DNA of 64,000 nucleotides from NCBI GenBank assembly GCA_014155875.1, contig JACEFZ010011387.1:1-64000 (forward strand), read 5' to 3'. The notes beneath the pieces are model-generated. The model saw only the letters and a list, made by a program, of their open reading frames with translations, was not told the origin of the DNA and searched no databases. This DNA comes from Cepaea nemoralis (Eukaryota > Mollusca > Gastropoda > Stylommatophora > Helicidae). Position numbers and translations under genes: made by a program. Below are positions 11,786 to 22,555 of the stretch, piece after piece; position 1 is the first letter of the stretch; every line of letters begins with the position of its first letter.

Positions 11786-12245
11786 CGTGATTGTAACTGA
11801 CTCAGAAAGCATGCTGACGAGGGTGAGGACGGGCAGGCTTCGTGCGGAGTGGCTTGCTTCGCTTCGGAGGTCACGGGTGACAAGCATCGCCTGGATCTTT
11901 TCTCCGGGGCATGCCGGTGTGCTGGGAAATGAACAGGCGGACAGATTGGCTGGCTCTGCAGAACTTGGTGGAGTATTGATACATGACAAGGCAGACGTGG
12001 TTGCGGCCTTGTGGGAGCACGTGCACACCTCGGAGGAGCAAATGGATTACCATGGTCTGGCAAGAATGAGACAGCGAGGAGTGACGAGGGGATCTGGCCG
12101 ACGCTCAACGCTCAGAGGAAAGGCGAGACGGACATATAATCAGATTGCTACTGGTACTATTAGTGTTGGAACTCTTCGCTGGCTGCTGAGGATGGGGACG
12201 GAGCGCTTATGGGAATGCCCCGAATGCTGTGATGTCGATTCCTAA
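8674..12245 (+). pseudogene. LINE B polyprotein: endonuclease-RT-RNase H, split by a (CA)n frameshift
   Basis: The first frame (1038 codons, ending 11790) opens with an Arg-rich N terminus, then an APE-type endonuclease (GYWNCRSARQRG, MLQELN, YGDFNARYRDW, NDHGSDHMPC; residues ~35-250). The RT follows (LDLEDAYNRV, GLPQGSAVSPVLFN, LTFADDILAY; residues ~440-690). RNase H begins at IIYTDGSVSRGE near residue 970 and has the TSSLRMEVEAV glutamate. A CA microsatellite (11751-11783) then shifts the frame; the rest of RNase H (VTDSES, FSPGHAGVLGNEQADRLAG) continues in another frame at 11787-12245. No in-frame ATG precedes the endonuclease: the open frame starts at 8662 after a stop and 8674 is a GTG, so the true start is unresolved. 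Apart from the CA tract the frame is intact, which suggests a recent insertion. Confidence 0.92.
11751..11783. repeat. (CA)n microsatellite inside RNase H coding sequence
   Basis: About 16 CA units between WMENTT and IVIVTDSES. The related LINE A has only about 11 residues between the corresponding Trp and SDS, so the tract expanded after insertion or in the source copy and broke the frame. Confidence 0.95.
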
Positions 12246-12267
12246 ATCAATCAATCAATCAATCAAT

Positions 12268-14074
12268 CCTTGATCTACTCCTACACTGATAGATTTATGC
12301 ATGCCCGTTTTATACATTGTTTCCTTGATCTACCCTTACACTGATAGATTTATGCATGCCATTTTATACATTGTTTCCTTGATCTACTGACCTACCCCTA
12401 CACTGATAGATTTATGCATGCCATTGTATACATTGTTTCCTTGATCTACTGATCTACCCCTACACTGATAGATTTATGCATGCCATTTTATACATTGTTT
12501 CCTTGATCTACTGATCTACCCCTACACTGATAGATTTATGCATGCTTGTTTCATACATAGTTTCCTTGATCTACTGATCTACCCCTACACTGATAGATTT
12601 ATGCATGCCATTTTATACATTATTTCCTTGATCTACTGATCTACCCTTACACTGATAGATTTATGCATGCCATTTTATACATTTTTTCCTTGATCTACTG
12701 ATCTACCCCTACACTGATAGATTTATGCATGCCATTTTATACATTGTTTCCTTGATCTACTGATCTACCCCTAAACTGATAGATTTATGCATGCCTTTTT
12801 CATACATTGTTTCCTGGATCTACTCCTACACTGATAGATTTATGCATGCCCGTTTTATACATTGTTTCCTTGATCTACTACTACACTGATAGATTTATGC
12901 ATGCCCGTTTTATACATTGTTTCCTTGATCTACTACTACACTGATAGATTTATGCATGCCCGTTTCATACATTGTTTCCTTGATCTATCCCTACACTGAT
13001 AGATTTTTGCATGCCGGGTTATACATGTTTCCTTGATCTAGCTCTACACTGATAGATTTATGCATGCCCGTTTTATACATTGTTCCCTTGATCTACTGAT
13101 CTACCCCTAAACTGATAGATTTATGCATGCCCGTTTTATACATTGTTTCCTTGATCTACCCCTACACTGATAGATTTATGCATGCCCGTTTTATACATGT
13201 TTCCTTGATCTATCCCTACACTGATAGATTTATGCATGCTCGTGTTATACATTGTTTCCTTGATCTACCCTTACACTGATAGATTTATGCATGCCATTTT
13301 ATACATTGTTTCCTTGATCTACTGACCTACCCCTACACTGATAGATTTATGCATGCCATTGTATACATTGTTTCCTTGATCTACTGATCTACCCCTACAC
13401 TGATAGATTTATGCATGCCATTTTATACATTGTTTCCTTGATCTACTGATCTACCCCTACACTGATAGATTTATGCATGCTTGTTTCATACATAGTTTCC
13501 TTGATCTACTGATCTACCCCTACACTGATAGATTTATGCATGCCATTTTATACATTATTTCCTTGATCTACTGATCTACCCTTACACTGATAGATTTATG
13601 CATGCCATTTTATACATTTTTTCCTTGATCTACTGATCTACCCCTACACTGATAGATTTATGCATGCCATTTTATACATTGTTTCCTTGATCTACTGATC
13701 TACCCCTAAACTGATAGATTTATGCATGCCTTTTTCATACATTGTTTCCTGGATCTACTCCTACACTGATAGATTTATGCATGCCCGTTTTATACATTGT
13801 TTCCTTGATCTACTACTACACTGATAGATTTATGCATGCCCGTTTTATACATTGTTTCCTTGATCTACTACTACACTGATAGATTTATGCATGCCCGTTT
13901 TATACATTGTTTCCTTGATCTACCCCTACACTGATAGATTTATGCATGCCCGTTTTATACATGTTTCCTTGATCTATCCCTACACTGATAGATTTATGCA
14001 TGCTCGTGTTATACATGTTTCCTTGATTTACCCCTACACTGATAGATTTATGCATGCCCGTTTTATACATTGTT
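12268..14074. repeat. 55-bp satellite, block 2, with a 935-bp higher-order duplication
   Basis: About 31 monomers of the same satellite, many with an extra TGATCTAC giving ~64-bp units. A run of variant monomers starting at 12331 (TACCCTTACACTG, then GCATGCTTGTTTCATACATAG and GCATGCCTTTTTCATACATTG) reappears in the same order from 13266, an offset of 935 bp. This shows a segmental duplication within the array. Confidence 0.93.
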
Positions 14075-16070
14075 AGTTAGTTAGTTAGTTAGTCGACAGA
14101 TCATCCTCGTTGCACATCGAACCATTCAGTCCATAAGTGCTCGGATCCCCTCCTCAGCAAATCCCGCAGCGTGTAACGGCTAACGACGCCAGTTCTGTGT
14201 TGGTTTATCAGGCTTCCTGCGTAGTGTTCTTGTTTGGCCACCCCTCTTTTAATTTGCTGCTCCCGCAGTCTGGCCATTGTTGTAGATTCACAGTCATCAC
14301 TTGGTTCTCGCAAAAGTCTCACTTCTCGTAGAGCATTCAGAATGTCAGCCTGGTCCATGGCGCGTCCGCCCTCCACAGTAGCCTCACCTGCGAGCTTGTC
14401 AGCCCGCTCATTTCCTTGTACTCCCGCATGACCTGGCACGAAGATGAAACTAATCTTTGCCAGCCGAGACCGCTTCAGAGGCAGCAACCATTCTCTTCGG
14501 ATTGACCCCTCCTCTATCCTCTTGATCATGTTCATTGAGTCGCTAAGGAAACAAGCCCTAGTGAATGTCTGTGTCTCGAGCCATGTTATTGCTTTACTTA
14601 CTGCCATGACTTCCATGGTCAGGCTACTTGTGGTTTCAGTGAAAGCACCAGAGTCCTCCTTCACAATTCTCCCTCCGGCCCGAGCTGTAAAGGCCCATGA
14701 GCTTCTCACATGTCGGACGACCGACCCATCTGTGTAGATGACCGCGTCACCGTCTAGCGAATTCTCGAAAATCAACGCTTGTACTTCAGCCTCCACAGCA
14801 GCCGGATTTTCTTGTCTGCATTTTCTATCTAGTTGGATGCAAACTGAAAAGGATGTGCAGAAGTCTGTTGGCACTTGCACCCACTCCTCGCCAGGTTCTA
14901 AGTCCTCAAGTGAACACACCTGCTGAAGAATGTCTTCGGCTTGACCCATCCACGACCGTCCTCTTTTTAACCTGCTGCCCTTCACCTTCCTAATTTCACT
15001 ATGCAGTGGATGTTGTGTGTTTGCGTTAATTCTGAGGTAGGCGCGTGCCCTGCAAACTTGTATTCTCTCTTCAATGGTTGGAAAATCAAGAAGGTAGCGC
15101 ATCGCCCTGCATGCTGTATCTCTTGTACATCCAAGAATAATGCGCATAGCTTCATTCTGTATCCTTTCCATCCTTTCTATCTGCTTATGGCTGAGAGTCA
15201 GGATTGCCATTGCATACTCCAAAACAGACATGACCAGCCCCTCGTACAGAAGACATAGATGGCGCTGCTCACAGTTTGCTGCCGCCATCACCCGCATCGC
15301 TGCCAAACCCCGCTTGGCCTTTGTTATCACCTGGTCTATGTGCACATTATAAGCAAGGCTTCGATCAAACCGTATCCCCAGGTAATTCATTGCCTGCGTT
15401 CTTTCCACCGTCTCTGAACACAGCATTACAGTTGGTGTTGGATTGTTGACAATATGATTATTCAACGAGAACCAAGTCACTGTTGCCTTTGTTGGGTTGA
15501 CCATTGCCCCAGCTTCATCACACCAAGTACTTATGCGATTGAGTTCGGTTTGTAGTTCCACAGCAACCTCCTCTCTATCCTTACCCTGACGATACACTAA
15601 AACATCATCGGCATACGACAATGTCCTGCCAGGTCCAGTGATCTGCTCACTGGTGATTCTCACTGTGTAGGCGTTGAACAGTACCGGAGATAATGGTGAT
15701 CCCTGTGGTAGGCCAGGATATATTGTTGTTGGTTCCGAAGTCCAACTGCCACATCTAAAAACTACTTTCCGTTGGTAGAGGGCTGCAGCGATCCAACTAA
15801 GGAGGAATGGACTTACGTTTAGTTCAAGAAGCTGAAACATTAAAAAAATCCAGTGGTACTCTGTTGTATGCGTCCTCAAGATCAATCGCTGCAGCAACGG
15901 TTTCAGTGCCTGAGTGGAAACCTTCATAGACATCATGGGCAAAGACTGCTGCATTGGTCCAGGTTTCTCTTTTTGGACGGTACCCACCCAGGGTAGGTGG
16001 GAAAACACCTTGCCTCTCTAGTTGGTTTGATATTTTCCTGGCAATTACCTTCTCCAGCAGCTTGCCTATT
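14075..16070 (-). mobile_element. LINE A copy 1: 5'-truncated Ingi/I-like LINE in satellite
   Basis: The minus-strand element has its tail at the left as repeated GTTA on the plus strand, and its truncated 5' end at the right. Both sides carry GTTTTATACATTGTT (14060-14074 and 16071-16085), a satellite word serving as TSD. The right junction fuses satellite to the RT at a microhomology, so the predicted start MYKT comes from satellite DNA. Only RT and RNase H remain. Confidence 0.9.
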
Positions 16071-16081
16071 GTTTTATACAT
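14101..16081 (-). pseudogene. LINE A copy 1 RT-RNase H, frameshifted
   Basis: It holds the RT motifs (IDLEDAYNRVP, YPGLPQGSPLSPVLFN, LSYADDVLVYRQ) and RNase H (IYTDGSVVRH, SLTMEVMAV, LSDSMNM, VPGHAGVQGNERADKLAG). Compared with copy 2 it has one extra A at about 15841-15847, which breaks the frame after PLDF, and lacks nine bases near 14217 (a Gln-Arg-Arg triplet). The two pieces are 14101-16008 and 15824-16081. Endonuclease is absent because of the 5' truncation, so the copy is dead on arrival. The remainder is nearly identical to copy 2. Confidence 0.93.
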
Positions 16082-16547
16082 TGTTTCCTTGATCTACTGA
16101 TCTACCCCTAAACTGATAGATTTATGCATGCCCGTTTCATACATTGTTTCCTTGATCTACCCCTACACTGATAGATTTATGCATGCCCGTTTTATACATT
16201 GTTTCCTTGATCTACTGATCTACCCCTAAACTGATAGATTTATGCATGCCCTTTTTATACATTGTTTCCTTGATCTACCCCTACACTGATAGATTTATGC
16301 ATGCCCGTTTCATACATTGTTTCCTTGATCTACCCCTACAATGATAGATGTATGCATGCCCGTTTTATACATTGTTTCCTTGATCTATTGATCTACCCCT
16401 ACACTGATAGATTTATGCCTGCCCGTTTTATACATGTTTCCTTGATCTATCCCTACACTGATAGATTTATGCATGCCCGTGTTATACATGTTTCCTTGAT
16501 CTACCCCTACACTGATAGATTTATGCATGCCCGTTTTATACATTGTT
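16071..16547. repeat. 55-bp satellite, block 3
   Basis: Eight or so monomers between the two LINE A copies. The last two monomers before 16547 (ATCCCTACACTG, then a GTGTTATACATG variant) match those before 14074, so the flank was duplicated together with the LINE. Confidence 0.93.
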
Positions 16548-18547
16548 AGTTAGTTAGTTAGTCGACAGATCATCCTCGTTGCACATCGAACCATTCAGTC
16601 CATAAGTGCTCGGATCCCCTCCTCAGCAAATCCCGCAGCGTGTAACGGCTAACGACGCCAGTTCTGTGTTGGTTTATCAATCTTCTTTGGCTTCCTGCGT
16701 AGTGTTCTTGTTTGGCCACCCCTCTTTTAATTTGCTGCTCCCGCAGTCTGGCCATTGTTGTAGATTCACAGTCATCACTTGGTTCTCGCAAAAGTCTCAC
16801 TTCTCGTAGAGCATTCAGAATGTCAGCCTGGTCCATGGCGCGTCCGCCCTCCACAGTAGCCTCACCTGCGAGCTTGTCAGCCCGCTCATTTCCTTGTACT
16901 CCCGCATGACCTGGCACGAAGATGAAACTAATCTTTGCCAGCCGAGACCGCTTCAGAGGCAGCAACCATTCTCTTCGGATCGACCCCTCCTCTATCCTCT
17001 TGATCATGTTCATTGAGTCGCTAAGGAAACAAGCCCTAGTGAATGTCTGTGTCTCGAGCCATGTTATTGCTTTACTTACTGCCATGACTTCCATGGTCAG
17101 GCTACTTGTGGTTTCAGTGAAAGCACCAGAGTCCTCCTTCACAATTCTCCCTCCGGCCCGAGCTGTAAAGGCCCATGAGCTTCTCACATGTCGGACGACC
17201 GACCCATCTGTGTAGATGACCGCGTCACCGTCTAGCGAATTCTCGAAAATCAACGCTTGTACTTCAGCCTCAACAGCAGCCGGATTTTCTTGTCTGCATT
17301 TTCTATCTAGTTGGATGCAAACTGAAAAGGATGTGCAGAAGTCTGTTGGCACTTGCACCCACTCCTCGCCAGGTTCTAAGTCCTCAAGTGAACACACCTG
17401 TTGAAGAATGTCTTCGGCTTGACCCATCCACGACCGTCCTCTTTTTAACCTGCTGCCCTTCACCTTCCTAATTTCACTATGCAGTGGATGTTGTGTGTTT
17501 GCGTTAATTCTGAGGTAGGCGCGTGCCCTGCAAACTTGTATTCTCTCTTCAATGGTTGGAAAATCAAGAAGGTAGCGCATCGCCCTGCATGCTGTATCTC
17601 TTGTACATCCAAGAATAATGCGCATAGCTTCATTCTGTATCCTTTCCATCCTTTCTATCTGCTTATGGCTGAGAGTCAGGATTGCCATTGCATACTCCAA
17701 AACAGACATGACCAGCCCCTCGTACAGAAGACATAGATGGCGCTGCTCACAGTTTGCTGCCGCCATCACCCGCATCGCTGCCAAACCCCGCTTGGCCTTT
17801 GTTATCACCTGGTCTATGTGCACATTATAAGCAAGGCTTCGATCAAACCGTATCCCCAGGTAATTCATTGCCTGCGTTCTTTCCACCGTCTCTGAACACA
17901 GCATTACAGTTGGTGTTGGATTGTTGACAATATGATTATTCAACGAGAACCAAGTCACTGTTGCCTTTGTTGGGTTGACCATTGCCCCAGCTTCATCACA
18001 CCAAGTACTTATGCGATTGAGTTCGGTTTGTAGTTCCACAGCAACCTCCTCTCTATCCTTACCCTGACGATACACTAAAACATCATCGGCATACGACAAT
18101 GTCCTGCCAGGTCCAGTGATCTGCTCACTGGTGATTCTCACTGTGTAGGCGTTGAACAGTACCGGAGATAATGGTGATCCCTGTGGTAGGCCAGGATATA
18201 TTGTTGTTGGTTCCGAAGTCCAACTGCCACATCTAAAAACTACTTTCCGTTGGTAGAGGGCTGCAGCGATCCAACTAAGGAGGAATGGACTTACGTTTAG
18301 TTCAAGAAGCTGAAACATTAAAAAATCCAGTGGTACTCTGTTGTATGCGTCCTCAAGATCAATCGCTGCAGCAACGGTTTCAGTGTCTGAGTGGAAACCT
18401 TCATAGACATCATGGGCAAAGACTGCTGCATTGGTCCAGGTTTCTCTTTTTGGACGGTACCCACCAAGGGTAGGTGGGAAAACACCTTGCCTCTCTAGTT
18501 GGTTTGATATTTTCCTGGCAATTACCTTCTCCAGCAGCTTGCCTATT
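16548..18547 (-). mobile_element. LINE A copy 2 (tandem duplicate of copy 1)
   Basis: It has the same 5' truncation point, the same TSD word (16533-16547 and 18548-18562) and the same satellite flanks as copy 1. That is not expected of two independent insertions, so one insertion was duplicated with its flanks; the offset is 2473 bp. Copy 2 has about one GTTA tail unit fewer. Confidence 0.93.
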
Positions 18548-18558
18548 GTTTTATACAT
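16570..18558 (-). CDS. LINE A copy 2 RT-RNase H ORF (5'-truncated element, 662 aa)
   Basis: A single open frame of 662 codons. The RT covers residues ~1-330, with IDLEDAYNRVP (first catalytic Asp), PGLPQGSPLSPVLFN and LSYADDVLVYRQ (the catalytic YADD). A connector with the word LGCTRDTACRAMRYLL follows, then RNase H from about 450 with IYTDGS, TMEV, LSDSMNM and a late HAGVQGNERADKLAG, so all four acidic positions are present. The start ATG lies in the satellite junction, not in true LINE sequence. Lacking the endonuclease, it cannot retrotranspose by the normal route, but its frame has no stop or shift, so it is young or was recently duplicated. Relatives: 14.1 and 43.5 kb, and more distantly LINE B. 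Confidence 0.93.
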   Translation of the reverse strand: MYKTIGKLLEKVIARKISNQLERQGVFPPTLGGYRPKRETWTNAAVFAHDVYEGFHSDTETVAAAIDLEDAYNRVPLDFLMFQLLELNVSPFLLSWIAAALYQRKVVFRCGSWTSEPTTIYPGLPQGSPLSPVLFNAYTVRITSEQITGPGRTLSYADDVLVYRQGKDREEVAVELQTELNRISTWCDEAGAMVNPTKATVTWFSLNNHIVNNPTPTVMLCSETVERTQAMNYLGIRFDRSLAYNVHIDQVITKAKRGLAAMRVMAAANCEQRHLCLLYEGLVMSVLEYAMAILTLSHKQIERMERIQNEAMRIILGCTRDTACRAMRYLLDFPTIEERIQVCRARAYLRINANTQHPLHSEIRKVKGSRLKRGRSWMGQAEDILQQVCSLEDLEPGEEWVQVPTDFCTSFSVCIQLDRKCRQENPAAVEAEVQALIFENSLDGDAVIYTDGSVVRHVRSSWAFTARAGGRIVKEDSGAFTETTSSLTMEVMAVSKAITWLETQTFTRACFLSDSMNMIKRIEEGSIRREWLLPLKRSRLAKISFIFVPGHAGVQGNERADKLAGEATVEGGRAMDQADILNALREVRLLREPSDDCESTTMARLREQQIKRGVAKQEHYAGSQRRLINQHRTGVVSRYTLRDLLRRGSEHLWTEWFDVQRG

Positions 18559-19211
18559 TGTTTCCCTGATCTACTGATCTACCCCTAAACTGATAGATTT
18601 ATGCATGCCCGTATCATACATTGTTTCCTTGATCTACCCCTACACTGATAGATGTATGCATGCCCGTTTTATACATTGTTTCCTTGATCTACTGATCTAC
18701 CCCTACACTGATAGATTTATGCATGCCCGTATCATACATTGTTTCCTTGATCTACCCCTACACTGATAGATCTATGCATGCCCGTTTTATACATTGTTTC
18801 CTTGATCTACCCCTACACTGATAGATCTATGCATGCCCGTGTTATACATGTTTCCTTGATCTACCCCTACACTGATAGATTTATGCATGCCCGTTTTATA
18901 CATTGTTTCCTTGATCTACTGATCTACCCCTAAACTGATAGATTTATGCATGCCCGTATCATACATTGTTTCCTTGATCTACCCCTACACTGATAGATGT
19001 ATGCATGCCCGTTTTATACATTGTTTCCTTGATCTATTGATCTACCCCTAAACTGATAGATTTATGCATGCCCGTTTTATACATTGTTTCCTTGATCTAC
19101 CCCTACACTGATAGATTTATGCATGCCGTTTTATACATTGTTTCCTTGATCTACCCCTACACTGATAGATTTAAGCATGCCATTTTATACATTGTTTCCT
19201 TGATCTACTCC

Positions 19212-19214
<3 letters not shown>
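18548..19214. repeat. 55-bp satellite, block 4
   Basis: About 11 monomers, with TATGCATGCCCGTATCATACATT variants repeated in a pattern. It ends at GATCTACTCCTAC (19202-19214), the left TSD of LINE C. Confidence 0.94.
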
Positions 19215-19243
<29 letters not shown>

Positions 19244-20259
19244 CTTCTTCTTCTTCTTCTTCTTCTTCTTCTTCTTCTTCTTCTTCTTCAGCTTTCCGAG
19301 CCATTGAGGTTCTTTGCTGCAAATACAATCCGTCTCCATTCGTCTCTTTGGTGGACCTTCTCTTGCCAGTCGTTGATTCCAAGTGCTTGTAGGTCTGTAC
19401 ATGTATTATCTCTCCACCGTCTTCTTGGTCTACCTCGGGGTCTACGGTAATTTATTTCCTGAGTGTAAGCGAGTTTTGTTTCCCTATTATCTTCCATTCT
19501 TTCTATATGCCCCAGCCATTGTAGTCTATTAGCCTTCATGATACCAGTGATTAGCGGGGACTTAAACAGATCATAGATGTCTTTGTTACTTCTTCTTTTC
19601 CACTCTCCACTTTGTGTATCCCTAATGGGTCCAAAGATGCGTCTTAAAATTTTGTTCTCAAAGGTTTGTAACAAGGCTTCGTCTCCTTTCGTTGTACTCC
19701 AGGTTTCAGAGCCATACAGCACAACTGGTCTGATCAGTGTTTTGTATATTGTGATTTTGGTGTTACGAGATAGCGCCTTTGATTTTAGTAGATGTTGTAG
19801 TGCATAGTATATCTTATTTCCAGAGTTGATTCTAGTTTGTATTTCTTCCCTTATGATATTGGAGCAGTTGAAGATTGTACCCAGGTATTTGTATGTTTCC
19901 GTTCTTTTAATGGTCATATTATCTATTTGTATGTGGCCAGAGTTTTTAGCCATTCCGTCTCTTGAAATTACCATATATTCTGTCTTATCTTGGTTGATAA
20001 CCAGCCCCATCTGTTGGGCTTTTTCCTTAAAGTGAGTCAATATTTCCAATGTCTTTTGTTCACTTTGCCCTATAATATCTATATCATCTGCATAACCAAG
20101 CAGCTTGGATGTTCCTCCAATATCACATTCCTCCTTTATCTTCCTTACAACTTTCTCTAGAGCCAGATTGAAGAGTAGCGGCGATAGTGCATCACCCTGT
20201 TTCAAGCCAGATGTTATTTGGAAGGGGTCTGATTTCCTGCCTTTATATGTTACTAGCTG

Positions 20260-20463
20260 ACCCGGCCCGGCTTCGCCCAGTCCTTGGTGGGGAGCATCTC
20301 ATTTAATTCATATAAGCAGTCATATAAGTTCCCGTTCCCGTTACCGACTATCTGTCTGTCTGTCTGTCTGTCTGTCTGACCCGGCCCGGCATCGCCCAGC
20401 TCCTGGTGTGGAGCATCTCATTTAATTCATATAAGTAGTCATATAAGCTCCCGTTCCCGTTCC

Positions 20464-20504
<41 letters not shown>

Positions 20505-20619
20505 GAACCTGCCCGGCATCGCCTGGCTCCTGGTGTGGAGCATCTCATTTAATTCATAAAAGTAGTCATATAAGCTCCCGTTTCCGTTCCCGACTATCTA
20601 TCTGTCTGTCTATCTGTCC

Positions 20620-20655
<36 letters not shown>

Positions 20656-20726
20656 GACCCGGCCCGGCTTCGCCCAGCCCCTGATGGGGAGCATCTCATT
20701 TAATTCATATAAGTTCCCGTTCCCGA

Positions 20727-20760
<34 letters not shown>

Positions 20761-20785
20761 GTCTGTCTGTCTGTCTCTCTGTCTG
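20260..20785. repeat. four tandem ~125-bp units ending in (TCTG)n
   Basis: Each unit has the GACCCGGCCCGGC head, then GGAGCATCTCATTTAATTCA, CATATAAGCTCCCGTTCC and a TCTG tetranucleotide run. Units start at about 20258, 20378, 20505 and 20655. Confidence 0.92.
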
Positions 20786-20919
20786 ATCATTTATTGGTTG
20801 CGGTTAGAACAACCTTAGATAAACGAAGACCAACTTACAAAAAGCATTAGAAAGAGCACTTGAAAGATCTTTACATATTCCCCCAACAATTAACTTGTGT
20901 AAATGGAACAGCGGCAGCA

Positions 20920-22555
20920 GCAGCAGAAGAAGAAGAAAAAGGAGGAGTAGGAGGAAGGAGAAGGAAGAGGGTGGAGGAGGGAGGAGGAGGGAAGAGGAGG
21001 AGGGAGGAAAAGATAGGCGGAGAGAGGAGGAGGGAGGAGGAGGAGGGAGGTGGAGAGAGAAGGAGGAGGGAGGAAGAGGGAGAAGGAGGAGGGAGGAGGA
21101 GGGAGGAGGAGAACGCGGGAGGAGGAGGGAGAAGGAGGAGGGAGGAGGAAGAAGAATTATGAGGAGGGAGGAGGAGGAAGAGGGAGGAGTAGGGATGTGG
21201 AAGAGGGAGGAGGTAGAGGGAGGAAAATGGGGAGGAAAGAGGAGGAGGAGGGAGAGGGAGGGAGAAGGAGAAGGAGGAGGGAGGAGGAAGAAGAATGATG
21301 AGGAGGGAGGAGGAGGAAGAGGGAGGAGGAGGGATGTGGAAGAGGGAGGAGGTAGAGGGAGGAGGAGGAGGGAGGAAAAGGGAGGAGGAGAGAGGAGGAG
21401 GAGGGAGGAGGTAGGAGGAAGAGGGAGGAGGAGGGAGGAGGAAGAGAAACGCGGAAAGAGGAGGAGGGAGGAGGAGGGAGGAGGAGTAGGGAGGAATATG
21501 AGTTAGGAGGAGGGAGGAGGAGGGAGGAGGTAGAGGGAGGAGGAGGAGGTAGAGGAAGGAGGAGGAGGGAGGAGGAGGAGGGAGGAAGCAGAGGGAGAAG
21601 GAGGAAGGAGTAGGAGGGAGGAGGATGGAGGAAGAAGGGAGAGGAAGAGGGAGAAGGAGGAGGGAAGGGAGGAGGAGGAGGGGGAGGAGGTAGAGGGAGG
21701 AGGAGGAGGAGGAGAGAGGAGGAGGAGGTAGAGGGAGGAGGTAGAGGGAGTAGGAGAAGGTAGGAGGAGGGAGTAGGATGGAGGAGGAAGAGGGAGAAGG
21801 AGGAGGATGAGGAAAAGGAAGCAGGAGGAGGAGGGAGGAGGAGGGGAGGGAGGTGGAGGGAGAAGGAGGAGGGAGGAAGAGGTAGAAGGAGGAGGGAGAA
21901 GGAGGAGGGAGGAGGAAGAAGAATGATGAGGAGGGAGGAGGAGGAAGAGGGAGGAGGAGGGATGTGGAAGAGGGAGGAGGTAGAGGGAGGAGGAGGAGGG
22001 AGGAAAAGGGAGGAGGAGGGAGGAAAAGGGAGGAGGAGGGAGGAGGTAGGAGGAAGAGGGAGGAGGAGGGAGGAGGAGTAGGGAGGAATATGAGTTAGGA
22101 GGAGGGAGGAGGAAGGAGGAGGTAGAGGGAGGAGGAGGAGGTAGAGGGAGGAGGAGGAGGGAGGAAGCGGAGGGAGAAGGAGGAAGGAGTAGGAGGGAGG
22201 AGGATGGAGGAGGAAGGGAGAGGAAGAGGGAGAAGGAGGAGGGAGAGGGAGGAGGATGAGGGGGGAGGAAGAGGAGGAGGAGGGAGGTGGGGGAGGAGGA
22301 AGAGGGAGGAGGAGGAAAGAGGAGGAGGGAGAAGGAGGAGGAGAGAGGAGGAGGTATTAGGAGGAGGGAGAAGGAGGAGGGAGAAGTAGGAGGGGGAGGA
22401 GGAGGGAGGAGAAAGAGGGAGGAGGTAGGAGGAAGAGGGAGGAGGGAGAAGGAGGAGGAGGTAGAGGGAGGAGGAAGAGGAGCAGGAGAGAGAAGGAGGA
22501 GGGTGGAGAGAGGAGGTAGAGGGAGGAGGAGAAGAGAGGAGGAGGGAGTTTGCCA
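20920..22555. repeat. 1.6-kb purine-only (AGG/AAG)n-type tract
   Basis: The plus strand is almost entirely A and G, with GGAGGA repeats and occasional T. Longer blocks recur, such as GAAGAATGATGAGGAGGGAG at about 21290 and 21907 and GGGATGTGGAAGAGGGAGG at about 21190, 21330 and 21960. Long frames on both strands (Arg/Glu/Gly, or Ser/Pro/Leu up to 354 codons) result from the missing stop triplets and are not genes. The tract could form triplex or G-quadruplex structures. Confidence 0.96.

Larger units (their letters stand above)
8082..12267 (+). mobile_element. LINE B: Ingi-like non-LTR retrotransposon inserted in satellite
   Basis: A 4186-bp element flanked by the satellite-derived direct repeat CCTTGATCTACT (8070-8081 and 12268-12279). 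It has a ~590-bp 5' region, one ORF with endonuclease, reverse transcriptase and RNase H, almost no 3' UTR, and an (AATC)n tail at about 12245-12267. There is no separate gag-like ORF. A single-ORF APE-RT-RNase H plan fits the Ingi clade of the I superfamily; the clade call is an inference. It looks full length because the 5' part is not cut inside the coding region. A 5'-truncated relative of it lies at 42424-42712. Confidence 0.88.

Noticed and set aside
14137..18473. Numerous plus-strand frames of 60-97 codons over LINE A
   Set aside because: They are antisense shadows of the RT-RNase H frame and recur identically in both duplicated copies.
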